DNA from: Bemisia tabaci | Lineage: Eukaryota > Arthropoda > Insecta > Hemiptera > Aleyrodidae | Direction: 5' to 3' | Assembly: GCF_918797505.1 (NCBI RefSeq) | Contig: NC_092801.1 | Coordinates: 24,768,477 to 24,832,476, forward strand | Length of the DNA: 64,000 bases | In this document: one piece after another, positions 23,863-35,071 of the stretch | How the letters are laid out: every line of letters starts with the position of its first letter | Position numbering within the stretch: position 1 is the first letter of the stretch | Program-made: the position numbers and the translations under genes | Notes under the pieces: model-generated | Told to the model about the DNA's origin: nothing | The model's database searches: none | Seen by the model: the letters and a program-made list of their open reading frames with translations, nothing else

Positions 23863-23947
23863 ACATTAAGCAACAAGGAACCAAAATCTCGGGCTCCTCC
23901 GTAAAAGCACTTTTCTGCATAAAGAAATCGATTATTCATAAGTTGTC

Positions 23948-24323
23948 TCAGAGTGTCTACAAGTCCAGAATTTTTGGAAAGTCCGGAAATAGTACTGATT
24001 TTTTCAGGGCGGTCTAGAACTACAAAAAAGTGCGGAAATTCCGCAAGGAGGTCCGGAATTTTTTTCATTTCTCAGCGAGAAATTCAAATCTTTGAAATTT
24101 TTCGAATTTTGTCAAACGGAGGTACTGAAGGTACCGAAGGTACGGAAGTATTGAATGGAAAATAGAACCTAATTATTACAAAATAATAATGATTCAATTT
24201 TTTTAATAGTAATAGTAGAAGTATCCAATTTTTCTATCGAGGAGGTATTGAATTTCTTGGGAAAGTACTGAAAAAGCACTGTAAAAGTACTGATTTTCGG
24301 CCAGCCTGTTTTCGTAGACACCC
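23948..24323. mobile_element. Element with GTGTCTACA inverted ends and GTCCGGAA repeats
   Basis: CAGAGTGTCTACAAG at the left is mirrored by CGTAGACACCCTG at the right. The inside repeats TCCGGAA and AGTACTGA motifs. Confidence 0.6.
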
Positions 24324-24871
24324 TGCTGTTTCCAAAATGAGCCAGAAATAGTGGTTCCTAATTGCAAAATATAGTCCAACTATGCCTCTGTAATCAACCT
24401 GTTTTTGGTGTTATGCACATTTAGTGTTAGATTAACCCTATGATTCTCGTGTTTCAGGTGTGACGCAGAGGAGGCAAAAGAGGTGGTGATCCAGACAGCA
24501 CTCGGTCAGAACGTCCCAAAGTAGACATCTGAAACGCGCCTTTTGAAGGCCTTACTGCAACAAAATGCATGAGCATGATGAGGAGACATCTACTTTTGAA
24601 ATTTCTTAAAAATGCGTATGCAGGTGAAAAAAAATTACACAGGTTCTTTTTTTCGAAATTGTGAATGTAGATGGTTTCCTTTTTGTAAAACCCAACGTGC
24701 CTCTCAGACACTCTGTTGGCACTAAACTGAAGGCAGAGTCAAAAATTCTCGCCTTGAACCAGCGCAGAACCCGGTTGAGCTTGAGTTAAGAGCTCGAAAT
24801 TTACGCAAAATGCATCAGTTCTTAGATTTTTCCGATACTCAAGTTAGAAGTTCTAGGAGTATAGCGAGGGA

Positions 24872-25098
24872 CACTGGAAAAAAACCACATCGGATCTGGA
24901 GTCCACACTCTTAAAAACATCGACAAGAAAAAGTACTCTTGACTCAATCGGATTTTTGCTTGAATCAAAACGAAATCCGCTTAAATTAAGAGGCTTGGTT
25001 CTTGATTTAAGCAAAAATCCGATTGAATCAAGAGTACTTTTTCTTGTCGATGTTTTTAAGAGTCTGGACTCTAGATCCAATGTGTTTTTTTTCCAGTG
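24872..25098. mobile_element. CACTGGAAAA-family MITE, copy 3
   Basis: Ends CACTGGAAAAAAACCACA and TGTGTTTTTTTTCCAGTG with typical inner arms. Confidence 0.85.
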
Positions 25099-25397
25099 GA
25101 GGAATCACATTTTTTTCGATTTTTCATTTCGAAAGGGTGGCTGGAAAAGCATTCTGAAGAAGCTCCCAATCAGTGATCAGTATTTTGTGTCAACTTCTCC
25201 GTCTGAGAAAATGTTGTACTTTTGAGCGGTTCATTTTTGAAGGACTGATTTTAAAATCACAGCGCAAACTATGGATCGCTGGAACAACTGCTTAAAAGTA
25301 TACCCCAAATTGTGTTCTAACTACGAAGAAGACTTTTCTGCTAGCAGAACATCCCCCCGGATGAATTTGCAAGTGTGAGGTTTCCCCCAGTTCCTTA

Positions 25398-25553
25398 ACG
25401 GATCCAGAAATTTGGCAACGTTTTTTTTTCCTCATTTGAACGTATGGAAATGTATCGATTCTCGGAGGGGTCAGGTGCTCCGACAAGAATCGATTATTTA
25501 ACACAGCTTTAAATGGAAAAATACATTGTTGCCAAATTGCTGAATCCGCCTGT
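25398..25553. mobile_element. GGATCCAGAAATTTGGCAAC-family hairpin, copy 2
   Basis: ACGGATCCAGAAATTTGGCA at the left and TTGCCAAATTGCTGAATCCG at the right. Confidence 0.6.
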
Positions 25554-25559
25554 GGTGAT

Positions 25560-26480
25560 GTTAATAACAGATTTGAGCTGCTTATCGTATCGTTAGTCAG
25601 CCATTCTACTAAAACTCTACAACTTTGAGTATTACGTAAATCTATGGACCTGTGTTTTGCTGAGATGTAAGCGTCTACGAAGTCTACGAACATTTTTTAA
25701 TTTTGTTCAGAGATTAGGAGTGTTCAAAGTTGCTCTGTAAATTTTATGACGCAATTTGAATGTACCTACACCCAAAGTGGGCCAAATATGCCAAAGATTA
25801 TTTGTAATTTTGATAGCTACGTGCGCTAACAAAGCGCGTGACTGTCTCGTAGGAGCTAATTATTGAACGAATCAAGCTGTGTAAGGTGATAATTAATTTT
25901 GATTGGATTTCCATTGCGTGTATGTAAATTAATCGAAAAAGGCTCTTGTACTTTTGTGTCGCATTGTAAAGCAATGGAGCTTCCGGATCAAATTGTATTC
26001 CAGTGTGAAATTTGTATTTTTTGGCACAGAGACGTGTAATTAACACAGAAATTTGAAATGCAGCTTTATACAATTTTTAATGCATTTTTGAAGGCAAAAT
26101 TTAAAAACCTCGGTCGTATTACATGGAAAAGTTAACGCGGCTCTTTTCAAAGGGAAGAGGCAATCGTGGTGTCAAAGGCCCTTTTATTCGACAACATCGT
26201 CCAACTCTCTCTCACAGTGGGTCAACTCTCGATCATAAACTGAACATTTGATCGGCCTGATTGAATTTTTGAATGTTGGCACGTACGCGGACAGATAGAC
26301 AAACTGCTAGACACTACGAAAAACGGACGGACAGTAGGGCAGATACGCAGACGAATACACTGAAAGACTAACCGATAGATTGCAGACAGATAGATTGATA
26401 GACTGACAGACGGTCATTTACATTGATTGAAATACTGACTTACGACCCTCGAGACAGACTAGATATGAATAAAAGCACAA
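25560..26480. other. Unassigned AT-rich stretch ending in degenerate GACA/GATA repeats
   Basis: 26285-26450 is a degenerate run of GACAGATAGA-like units. No gene was recognised upstream of it. Confidence 0.4.
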
Positions 26481-26487
26481 CGCTATT

Positions 26488-26632
26488 TGGACTGCATTTT
26501 GCAATTTGGAACTATGTATAAATTCTGGCCCGGTTTAAAAACAACGTATGTGCCATTAGTGTCCCTATGCACATAAGTGTTTTTTTCGTATGAGGCCCGA
26601 ATTTATAGTTCAAAATTGCAAAATGCAGTCCA
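26488..26632. mobile_element. Hairpin MITE, GCATTTTGCAATTTGGAAC family, copy 1
   Basis: Inverted arms GGACTGCATTTTGCAATTTG and CAAAATTGCAAAATGCAGTCC. Copies lie at 39500-39640 and 55140-55275. Confidence 0.75.
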
Positions 26633-27224
26633 TTTATTTTCACCTCAAAATTCTACAATTGACCAATCCAATTGACTCGATCCACTGTGCGCCGCGCCGC
26701 TCTGGAGACCCTCGACTCAAACGATACTTTCTCGGAGCAACGCGACAAAAAACCACCTGGACCTTTTCCTCAAAGGCTCCCGTCGGCACATACGCTTTTA
26801 TATAGGGCGCATATTTGCTTGCTTAGCGGAAAAGTCCGCCAGAAGGGAAATCCGAAGAGGAGTTTTTCAACTTCCAAAAGAGCAAAGGCTCGGAGGTGCG
26901 AGAGGGCGGGAAGGGGGGGGGGGGACAAGATAAGCATTGGATGTGTAGAGGAACCCGGCTCGCTTTTAAGACGTTACTCCGTCGTCCTTCCGACGGAAAG
27001 ACGTAACCGTGCGTCGACATGAGCTTTGGTGTCCGTATAACTTCATGCTTCCTGTGGGTCACGTTTCATCTGAGTTAGGTCGTTTTGTTGGAGGAGCGAC
27101 GACTTGTTATTCCGGCTCCCCGCTCCCCGCTGTCTTGGGTGGGTTCCGATGATAAAGCGGCAAGTGATATATGCGCGAAAGTTGGGAGCAATGCGGCACG
27201 CTTCTCGGAGGGTTGGGAGGGGGC

Positions 27225-27555
27225 GGAGGAGGGGGAGAGGGAGGGGCAGGAGTCGGAGGTTAGACAAACATTCGTATCCTAAGTGCATATTTTGGGGTCG
27301 AGTTTGTTGGATGGCTCAAAGAATTCGTCGATTTTGCGTAGAATATTGTAGTTTTGTCTAAAGAAAAAAAAGATGAAAAAAACGAGGGGGAGGGGGAGGG
27401 GTATGAGTCGTAGGTTAGTTATACATTCGTATCCTAAGTGCATATTTTGGGGTCGAGTTTGTCGGGTGGCTCAAAGAATTCGTCGATTTTGCGAGGAAAA
27501 TTGTTAATTTTTTCTCTTTAAAAAAAAAAAATAAATAAAAAAAATAAAAAAGGAC
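27225..27555. repeat. Tandem duplication of about 165 bp
   Basis: The unit contains ATTCGTATCCTAAGTGCAT and GGCTCAAAGAATTCGTCGAT, repeated at about 27270 and 27425, each preceded by a GGGGGAGGG-rich tract. Confidence 0.8.
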
Positions 27556-27592
27556 AAAAAAGGAAAATATTTTCAAAACCCAAGAGGCCAGA

Positions 27593-27880
27593 GTCACAGT
27601 CAGGGAATATCGGGAAAACCGGGAAATGTCAGGGGATTTTTAAAAGTCAGGAAAAACCTGAAAATGTCAGGGTAAAATCCTTAAGTCACCTTTTGTTTTG
27701 CTTTCTAAGGGTTTTACGTTGCGAACAACCAATTCGCCTGAAAACTATCCGTAATTGTGTCGTTTCACCATCTGGCATATCTATAATTGTCAGGGACTGT
27801 CGCCAAAATGTGTCAGGGAAATCAGGGATATTTCAGGGAAATTCATCTTCTAAATTCTGTAGCAACTCGGGGCGCGTTCA
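27593..27880. mobile_element. GTCAGGG-family element, degenerate copy
   Basis: GTCAGGGAATATCGGGAAAA and AATGTGTCAGGGAAATCAGG match 883-1182, but the ends are eroded. Confidence 0.6.
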
Positions 27881-28667
27881 TCGATCAAGTTAGAATAAGA
27901 ATAAATCATTTCGATTTCGTCAAAATTGGATGAAAAAGTAGGATCAGTTTTTATTCCAAGGAACGTACATTGAACTCTTTGGATTTTTTATTTTTTGATG
28001 CTGAATGAAATTTATAGTATGGAATCGTTCCCGTAACCCTGGGGGAAAATGTTTTTTAAGAGGGAAAAACAAACTTGAGAAAAAACCAATTTTTTTTAGG
28101 GATAAAAAATTTCCTGAAATTCAATGTTTCTCCAGACAAATTTTTTTCCGCGAAGAAAGTTTTTTTTGCAGGAAATTGTTTTTCCATAATTTTTTTTCTC
28201 CTCAAAATTTTTCTTCCTCCTAGAAAATATTTTCACCCAGGGTTACGGAAATGATGCCGTATCAAACCTCATGGAATTTCGACACTCACGATTGCCTCGA
28301 CTCTTCAAACAAATTTGAAATACATCAGGATGGTGGTATTTGATTTTGTATTTTGTTAGAAAATAATTGTTGAAATTTTTTTATTTTTATATTTTTAACT
28401 GTACAGTATTTATTTATTTTGTATTATAAAATACATTAAATTTAGTAATAGTTCCATCCGTCTTCTTTTATTTCCCCGTCATGTTCCTTCCGTAATCATC
28501 TAACGTCTGTATCCTTTTATGCCTAAAAATAACCGGAAAATAATAATTACTGAATTTCTTCTATCTCTCTCATATCTACCTTAACCGTTTCTCTATTACC
28601 GTCCGTCAGTTAATAGATGGCTTTTAAGACCGAGAGAATTGGAAGGATGAAAGCCATCTGAACAGTC
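27881..28667. other. Unassigned AT-rich stretch
   Basis: 28020-28255 is a loose inverted repeat (CCGTAACCCTGGGGGAAAAT / ATTTTCACCCAGGGTTACGG at its ends). The rest is featureless. Confidence 0.4.
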
Positions 28668-28832
28668 CACTGGCGTGGCGTACTTTGTGATGTATCGAAT
28701 GATCTGCCATTTAAACCTATGGAAAAGGATCGATAAACAGGGTGTTCGCTGCGAACACTTTAATACTCAATTCTTTACCATAGGTTTAAATTACATATCA
28801 ATCGATATACCGCATTTCACGCCACGCCACTG
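28668..28832. mobile_element. hAT MITE, 165-bp family
   Basis: CACTGGCGTGGCGTAC to CACGCCACGCCACTG. Internal inverted CCATTTAAACCTATGG-like arms around CAGGGTGTTCGC. The target duplication is imperfect (CTGAACA nearby on both sides). Confidence 0.8.
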
Positions 28833-29609
28833 CTGAACACCCACATAAATAGAACTCTGTCTAAGAATGAAAATTGATTTAATTAAAATAATGTTCAATA
28901 ATTAATTTAATAAAATCAATTTTCAAGTTTATAGGCAACCGTTTACAACTTTCAAGAAAAATACCGAAATGAAGGAAATAGAGTAAGAAGTGCATGGAGT
29001 GCAGTAGAGACTCTACTTTTCTCGAAATGGCAGTTTGTCGGCGCTGATATGCTATGTTTATAAGCACCGATTAATTTCAAAAATTTGCAAATTATGGTTC
29101 TAAATTTTGTTCCGATGTTTTCGGAAGTAGAGAGCATTTAGAATCAAAAACTGATGTCAGATTCTTGCGCTAGGCTCTGAACATCATTAATATAAACTTC
29201 GAAGGATTCTGCCTTTTTCTATTTCACTCGAGGGGAAGTGTCCCCTCCCGGACTCTCTTCCCCACCCGGTGACTGACGCTGCGCTGTGCTGAACGGTTCA
29301 GCCTGAACCTTTCCCCTACGTCTGACCGTTCCCCACTCCTCTGTCAATCGAACCATATGCCACCGCTTACGTATTGTCGCTCGCCCACCCAGGTACCTAC
29401 CGGCCAGCGGTCAGTTGATGATAAATCTCGCTCATGCTCCTACGCAGCTACGCATTGATTACCTACGCCAGCGAATTACTTTCCAAATAATTAGAATTTC
29501 TTCGATAATAGTTTTCTTTATTTATTCGACGGTATTTTTTCTCTGTTCTACTGTGATTTCCTTGGTTCTCTACTGTGTTTGACTGTGTTGAAATTTATAT
29601 TAATACTCA
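28833..29609. other. Unassigned stretch
   Basis: 29220-29460 is C/T-rich (CCCCTCCCGGACTCTCTTCC) and could be promoter-like, but no gene follows that I can identify. Confidence 0.25.
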
Positions 29610-29901
29610 CACGGAGAAAAAACTTCGTGCATGGGACCCGACGTTGAGATCATATGAATCTTTTAAAACTTGAGGTCCAGCTGCCGAAATTCGGGTCAGA
29701 AATCTGAAACACTTCGGTATGCACCGAGTACTTCAGACGTGTGACCTGAAACCTTCGGTATATACCGAACTACTTCAATTGTCTGACCCGAACTTCGGCA
29801 GATGGACCTTAACTTTTCGGATGCGTGATCCGAAAACTTCAGAGATCCATATGATCTCACAATCAGCTTCGGGTTCCATGCACAAAATTTTTTTCTCCGT
29901 G
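29610..29901. mobile_element. Palindromic MITE, CACGGAG family, copy 3
   Basis: CACGGAGAAAAAACTTCGTGC to AAATTTTTTTCTCCGTG, with inner GATCATATGAATC / GATCCATATGATC. Confidence 0.8.
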
Positions 29902-30154
29902 TTTCCTTTTAGGGGACGCAACTAAAATTTCAGTAAATTTTTTCAGAAAAGTAAAAAAAAAAGTGGCTAACAATGGTTCCTCACCTTCTCGTGGTGTTGG
30001 CTGTTTTTACTAAGTGGGAACCGTCCATAAGATATAGTCTATTTCTTGCCCTGCCATTATTATTCTACAAGTTAATTGTGGAATGAGAATTTCATAATGT
30101 TTTCTATGAAATCTTCAAAATATAGTGATAAAAAATTTGCAACTACTACAAAAT

Positions 30155-30254
30155 CGGCTCGCGAAGCGAGCCGAATGTCACTCGCGCAGCGAGTGACCGG
30201 GGGTCCAGGGGGCGTAGCCCCCGGCTAGGCGTGACGGGCGCGCGAAGCGCGCCC
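30155..30254. repeat. Cluster of four GC-rich mini-hairpins with GNA triloops
   Basis: Stems and loops: CGGCTCGC-GAA (30155-30173), TCACTCGC-GCA (30178-30196), GGGGGC-GTA (30208-30222), GGGCGCGC-GAA (30236-30254). All stems are perfect, and each loop is GNA closed by C and G. The island is about 70% GC inside AT-rich DNA. Confidence 0.85.
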
Positions 30255-30325
30255 AGAACGGCTAGTATAATCTAAATTTCCATCTTGAAGCCCTGATGCC
30301 TGACTTCATCACATAATTACCATCA

Positions 30326-30448
30326 AGAGCATTGGCTGATCCAGCAAATTGGCAACATTGTTTTTCTCTATCTAAACCTATGGAAATGTATCGATATAAA
30401 TTTCTTCAAAAATAATTATTGCATCTAGAGGGACTTTGGCAACGTCTG
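30326..30448. mobile_element. GGATCCAG...TTGGCAAC-family hairpin, copy 3 (degenerate)
   Basis: GCTGATCCAGCAAATTGGCA at the left and a weaker GACTTTGGCAAC at the right. Confidence 0.4.
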
Positions 30449-30639
30449 GGTGCCCTTACGGTGGTCTTCCTTCTCATGGCAACACAGGACAAAAAGACAG
30501 CGACCGGTGACCAAGTGCACTCACCTTGCTCAATCGCTTGATATTCGGGAACTTTCTCTGAGGAAGATGAACCCCCCTCTCCCCGTCCCCCAAACGCTGA
30601 CGGTCTTAGAGCGACCCCCATAAGGCATCAGTGAGACTC

Positions 30640-30804
30640 CAGTGGCGTGGCGTGAATTGCGATATATCGATTGTTATGCCATTTAAACCTATGTAAAAGG
30701 ATCGATAGACAGGGTGTTCGCAGCGTACACCTTAATAATCGATTCTTTACCATAGGTTTAAATGGCATAACAATCGATACATCGCAATCCACGCCACGCC
30801 ACTG
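30640..30804. mobile_element. hAT MITE, 165-bp family, intact with 8-bp duplication
   Basis: CAGTGGCGTGGCGTG to CACGCCACGCCACTG, flanked by TGAGACTC at 30632-30639 and 30805-30812. Confidence 0.93.
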
Positions 30805-30930
30805 TGAGACTCCCGAAAAGGTTCCGCAGTATTGCCAGACGATGGGATCCTTTAGGGATTTATCGATACGGCCGACGCAGAGACACCATATCGATATAGC
30901 CAAGGTGCAAAACCACATTGTTTTGTTTCA

Positions 30931-31410
30931 GAATGGAGATGTTGCATGTGCAAGGAATTTGCGATTTGACTGTTGGTTCTTCTGTAAAAGTTCGCGAGAA
31001 ACACGATGGTGCCACTGGTTTTCTCTGATATCAACTCCCAAGCTCAAAAAAAGCTCTCAAAATGAGGCCAAAATGGAGGGGATATCCCACGCTATCCTGA
31101 GAGTCAACCTCCACATCAAGACAAACTCTCCATGCAAAGATAGGGAGCAAATACATTAGCAGTGGTGCCACCTTCTTTGGGGACTCTAAAACTGACAACA
31201 CGGCAACCCTGCTAATGTATTTGCTCCCTATCTTTGCATGGAGAGTTTGTCTTGATGTGGAGGTTGACTCTCAGGATAGCGTGAGATATCCCCACCATTT
31301 TGGCCTCCACTTGAGAGCTTTTTTTGAGCTTGGGAGTTGATTTCAGAGAAAACCAGTGGCACCATCGTGTTTCTCGCGAACTTTTACATAAGAATCAACA
31401 GTCAAATTGC
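30931..31410. mobile_element. Large hairpin element, copy 2
   Basis: Arms share CAAGACAAACTCTCCATGCAA and GAGAAACACGATGGTGCCAC. The right end stops at AACAGTCAAATTGCG, so the outermost part is lost. Confidence 0.8.
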
Positions 31411-31620
31411 GTTCAATAATATCCAAATTTTATCTCAATTTATCACGATTTTTTGTTCGTCAGTATTGCGATAAATTGTCGTCGATGAAATTACGATTTT
31501 ATTGCAAATTTATGCCATGAAATCGCAATTTATAGCAATTTTTTATCCGGTAATTTTGCAATTAATCTACGACGATAAAACTGTGATACATTCTCGGATA
31601 AAATCGCAACTTACCACGAT
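31411..31620. repeat. Interspersed TTTATCGCAATT-like repeat stretch
   Basis: Several alternating forms of GCGATAAATTGTCG and AAATCGCAATTTATAGCAAT, mixed in both orientations. Confidence 0.5.
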
Positions 31621-32047
31621 CACTGCTACTTGGGGTTTTTGAGTTTTGAGCTTGGGCAGATGAACTTTAAACTTGGTTCTCAAGGAGAGAAAATGAACTT
31701 GAATATGTTTGAGTATAATCCAAAAATAATTTCGAATCGAAAATTTTCATCTCAGCTGATATGGCAACAGTGAGAAGTATGTCAGCGGAAGATTTCGGTG
31801 CTTATCCGGTTTGAGTTCACCGTAATCAGTGGAGCGGCTTTTGGTTATGTGGATCTATGACGCATCACCATAGACTACGTAATGTGTGACGTCACTCGAT
31901 CTGGCTGCGCATCATGGTATCTCCGTCAGAAAGAGCTACGAGGTAAGACCGAGTCGAAGTTCTTTGCAATGCACTGTAAAATTGCTGTTTTTTCTGCGCG
32001 AAAAATTAAAAGAAAATGTAGTAACAAAATTTACTGTTAGTAAAGAC

Positions 32048-32270
32048 CACTGGAAAAGAACACATTGGATCTGGAGTCCAGACTCTTAAAAACATCGACA
32101 AGGAAAAATACTCTTGATTCAATCAGATTTAAGCTTAAATCGAACAAAGCCTCTCAATTTGAGCGGATTCCCTTTTGATTTAAGCTTAAATCTGATTGAA
32201 CAAGAGTCATTTTTCTTGTCAATGTTTTCAAAAGTCTGAACTCTAGATCCAATGTGTTTTTTCCCCTGTG
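32048..32270. mobile_element. CACTGGAAAA-family MITE, copy 4
   Basis: CACTGGAAAAGAACACATTGG at the left and CCAATGTGTTTTTTCCCCTG at the right. Confidence 0.85.
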
Positions 32271-33574
32271 ACTTCTATTTAACGCCGATGCAAAAACAGA
32301 ATGTTCTTCAAGAACTTTGGTGCAAGAGGCGACGAAAGTTCTGCTCTGATGATAGGAACATTCTGTAATGGGCCACAAGACAAGGACTGAAGTAGAAGAA
32401 AACGTCACATGTTTTCTTTTCAAAATCTTACATTAATAGGTAACAATTCACACAACCGGAAGTTTCGGAATAAATTCCTGAACGAGATATTATCGAGTCT
32501 TTGAAACACAGATCAAATACTCAAGGTCTACGAAAAATATCTACAACCAGAATAAACCTATTAGTAACAAACATTTCTTTTAATGTAGCAAGAATAATTT
32601 TATGTGCTCTTCCTTTTGTATCGAGATTTTATTCAAAGAAAGTTATTATAGAAATGATTATAATTAAACTATTAAACAAAATCCTAACCTTAAGTACAAT
32701 TAAGTTTACAATTACCCTTAGTACAAGATTATACAAATGACGTCATTTGTATTTTTTTCGTTTAACCGGTGTTAATAGAAAACACTCTTATCTTTATCAA
32801 GAGTTGATTTTCAGACTTCCCATCGTGTGATTCTTTCTCCTCAATGAGGAATTTTCAAGAGATAACAGGTAGCGTCGTACTTTAATTCGTACCTTGTCTA
32901 GAGGTCCATTGTAATAAAAACACCTTGAGATCCCGTTGAAAAGGATTTTGTCAAGAGAATCTTAAATGTATCAAGATCAAGATGACGCCGAGCATGTGAT
33001 GTGGAAGTTGGTAGAGAAGTATCGGAGGTGGGGTTTGGAAGTCTACATCCCATTCTGAGGAAAATGACTTTGGGAGATGTTGCGCAGCAAAGCACTGAGG
33101 TGGAGGATGATTAGGCAATACGGTAGCAATACGACAGCAATACGGTAAAAATTGAACGAAAATGACAAGAAATTATGTTTGTTATTTTTATTGTAAATCA
33201 TAAAATTTGGAAAATTAATGTAAATCTGCAACGTTGCGAATTGAGAATCTTAGTTCTCCTTCTTCCATCATTTAAGTGTAAATTACTGGGTATAAAAGCC
33301 GATTGCTCATACTGCTCCCACGGCAGTGGAAAAGGTGACCCAGCATAAATCGCCTTCAAAGGATCAGCTATGCAAAGACTCACACTCGCATCGAAAAAGT
33401 TGCAGAGTCTAAATTTGGAAGGCGCGCGAAAAACATCATACGATTCTCACTCCTTCGAAATATGATGCTAAGAGAAACGCTTGGGTTTGGTTCTAGAATT
33501 CTTTCAACAGAGATTTGACTTGCTCTTAGAAATGAAATAAAACATAAAACATAAAACATAAAATATAAAACATT
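32271..33574. other. Mostly unassigned AT-rich stretch
   Basis: A fragment at 32875-32907 matches the 23300-23862 hairpin end, and 33541-33570 is an AACATAAA-type short repeat. No exon of the downstream gene was found. Confidence 0.35.
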
Positions 33575-33998
33575 GAAGGAACCGTTTTTTTTTTTTTTTT
33601 TTTTTTGTTAGAGTTTATTGTATATAAGTACAAGCAATGTCACTACTACCTAAAAATTACAAAGGTATCCATTGACAAGGATTAAATTAAATATAAATGG
33701 TATAACTAAATAAGAAACGGATGATAAGGTTATGTCCTTATCATATTGGTCTGGGGTATGTAATACCCCAGCCATTTGTTTAATGATAAAAAATAGAATT
33801 GTTCCTAGTGGGAAGGCGCGTTGGGAGGGGCGGCGGGCCAGGGGCCACCCCGCCGTAAGGGCAAACAATCAGAATGGGAGAGAATGGCCTTGGCATGGTT
33901 AGCTCTGTTTGGCACTTCAATAGCACTCCTCTTACAACTGATTGCTTGAGAGACACCCGGCCCCCCGACCCACCCCGCCAACCCACCCGGAGTGTGAT

Positions 33999-35030
33999 TT
34001 AAATAGTTATATTTTCCCACCTCCGACTATTTTGGGACTGCCACTGCACTAGTGTGCTAATGGTGGAGAGTAGGGAGGAGATTTGCTCCGCTTGAGCTGA
34101 AACAAGACGCTCCAGGGTGTTTAGACGTTTATCAATCGCTTGATAAAACTGAATGGCGTCGTTTCTATTATCATTTGTTTTATTGGGCTGAGAATTACCT
34201 TTGAGAGCATTAGCGTAACTTGCCGCATTTTTTGGGAGGTTTTTAGTTGAGGTGGTAAGATTTGTGGGCGGTATTGCCTTATGATTGACAAACTTTGAAA
34301 GCCTTTTCTTTTTAATGTCTTTGTAGACCCGACACCCCCTGTAATTACCTAGGTGTTGACCACCACAAAGGGCGCATGTGGGTACAAGGGGTGTAAGGGT
34401 CAACAAAGACTCTTTTTTACGATTGCATTCATCTACGGCGTGAAATTCGCCGCAGATGACGCATCTCGGCTGTCTGTGACAATAATGTTTGGTATGCCCA
34501 TATGCCATGCAATTTTGGCACTGGGCAATTACTCTACTTTTTTTCAAAAATTCAAACTTTACGATTAAATTATTGATCGAATTAATCTTCTCCAATTTTT
34601 TGGCGACTACAGGAGACGCCTCAATCTCGAGAGTAAACAAAGGCATAGGAGCCTTGGTGATGAAATGTCTTATCTGCGTAATGTTGATTACTGACAGGCC
34701 TTGAGAGACTAGTGATGTTTTGATATCATCTATTAAATAATCAGAGGGGAGCCCTCTTATCATGCGTTTGATCGTTTTACATTCTTTGAATTGATATGTG
34801 TGAAAGCTAATATTTTGTGACTTAAAATGGTTAAAGAGAGTGTTATACTCTTCTCGATTTTTAACTATGACTTTGACTTGGGATTTATTAACAATTTGCA
34901 TTTTGGCGTCCTTAACTAGGGGGTCAAGAACTACATTTCTGAAGATGAGAGGTTTCCCTACTCCTGATACAAAAAAGGGAGGAGGAAGGGGTTTAACTGC
35001 CGGTTTATCCGGTTTTTCTACGGTTAACAC
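33999..35030 (-). CDS. LINE ORF1, gag-like part: PRE_C2HC domain and three zinc knuckles
   Basis: 343 codons from a GTG-initiated frame; the open frame extends about 14 codons further upstream, to near 35070. Residues about 80-165 (IRGLPSDYLIDDIKTSL ... MPLFTLEIE) fit the PRE_C2HC domain found before zinc fingers in Jockey-group ORF1. Knuckles are C171-x2-C-x4-H-x4-C184, C190-x2-C-x3-H-x4-C202 and C219-x2-C-x3-H-x6-C233. In autonomous elements this protein binds the element RNA. The host is unlikely to use it. Confidence 0.9.
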   Translation of the reverse strand: MLTVEKPDKPAVKPLPPPFFVSGVGKPLIFRNVVLDPLVKDAKMQIVNKSQVKVIVKNREEYNTLFNHFKSQNISFHTYQFKECKTIKRMIRGLPSDYLIDDIKTSLVSQGLSVINITQIRHFITKAPMPLFTLEIEASPVVAKKLEKINSINNLIVKFEFLKKSRVIAQCQNCMAYGHTKHYCHRQPRCVICGEFHAVDECNRKKESLLTLTPLVPTCALCGGQHLGNYRGCRVYKDIKKKRLSKFVNHKAIPPTNLTTSTKNLPKNAASYANALKGNSQPNKTNDNRNDAIQFYQAIDKRLNTLERLVSAQAEQISSLLSTISTLVQWQSQNSRRWENITI

Positions 35031-35071
35031 ATTAAAATTATTGCTGTTATTACTAGGGGTTTTCCCCTGTT

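Noticed and set aside
26285..26450. Telomeric or simple GATA satellite
   Set aside because: Units are too degenerate and too few, with no fixed period.
30155..30254. Rho-independent bacterial terminators or bacterial contamination
   Set aside because: Hairpins lack T tails, stand in series, and are embedded in eukaryotic repeats without bacterial genes.
33198..33440. Minus-strand frame containing LCNFFDASVSLCIADPLKAIY, considered as the last protease exon
   Set aside because: Its entry phase does not fit exon 11, and the exon at 39321-39232 supplies the expected GYxxIxRGxxxCG block with a stop in the right phase.
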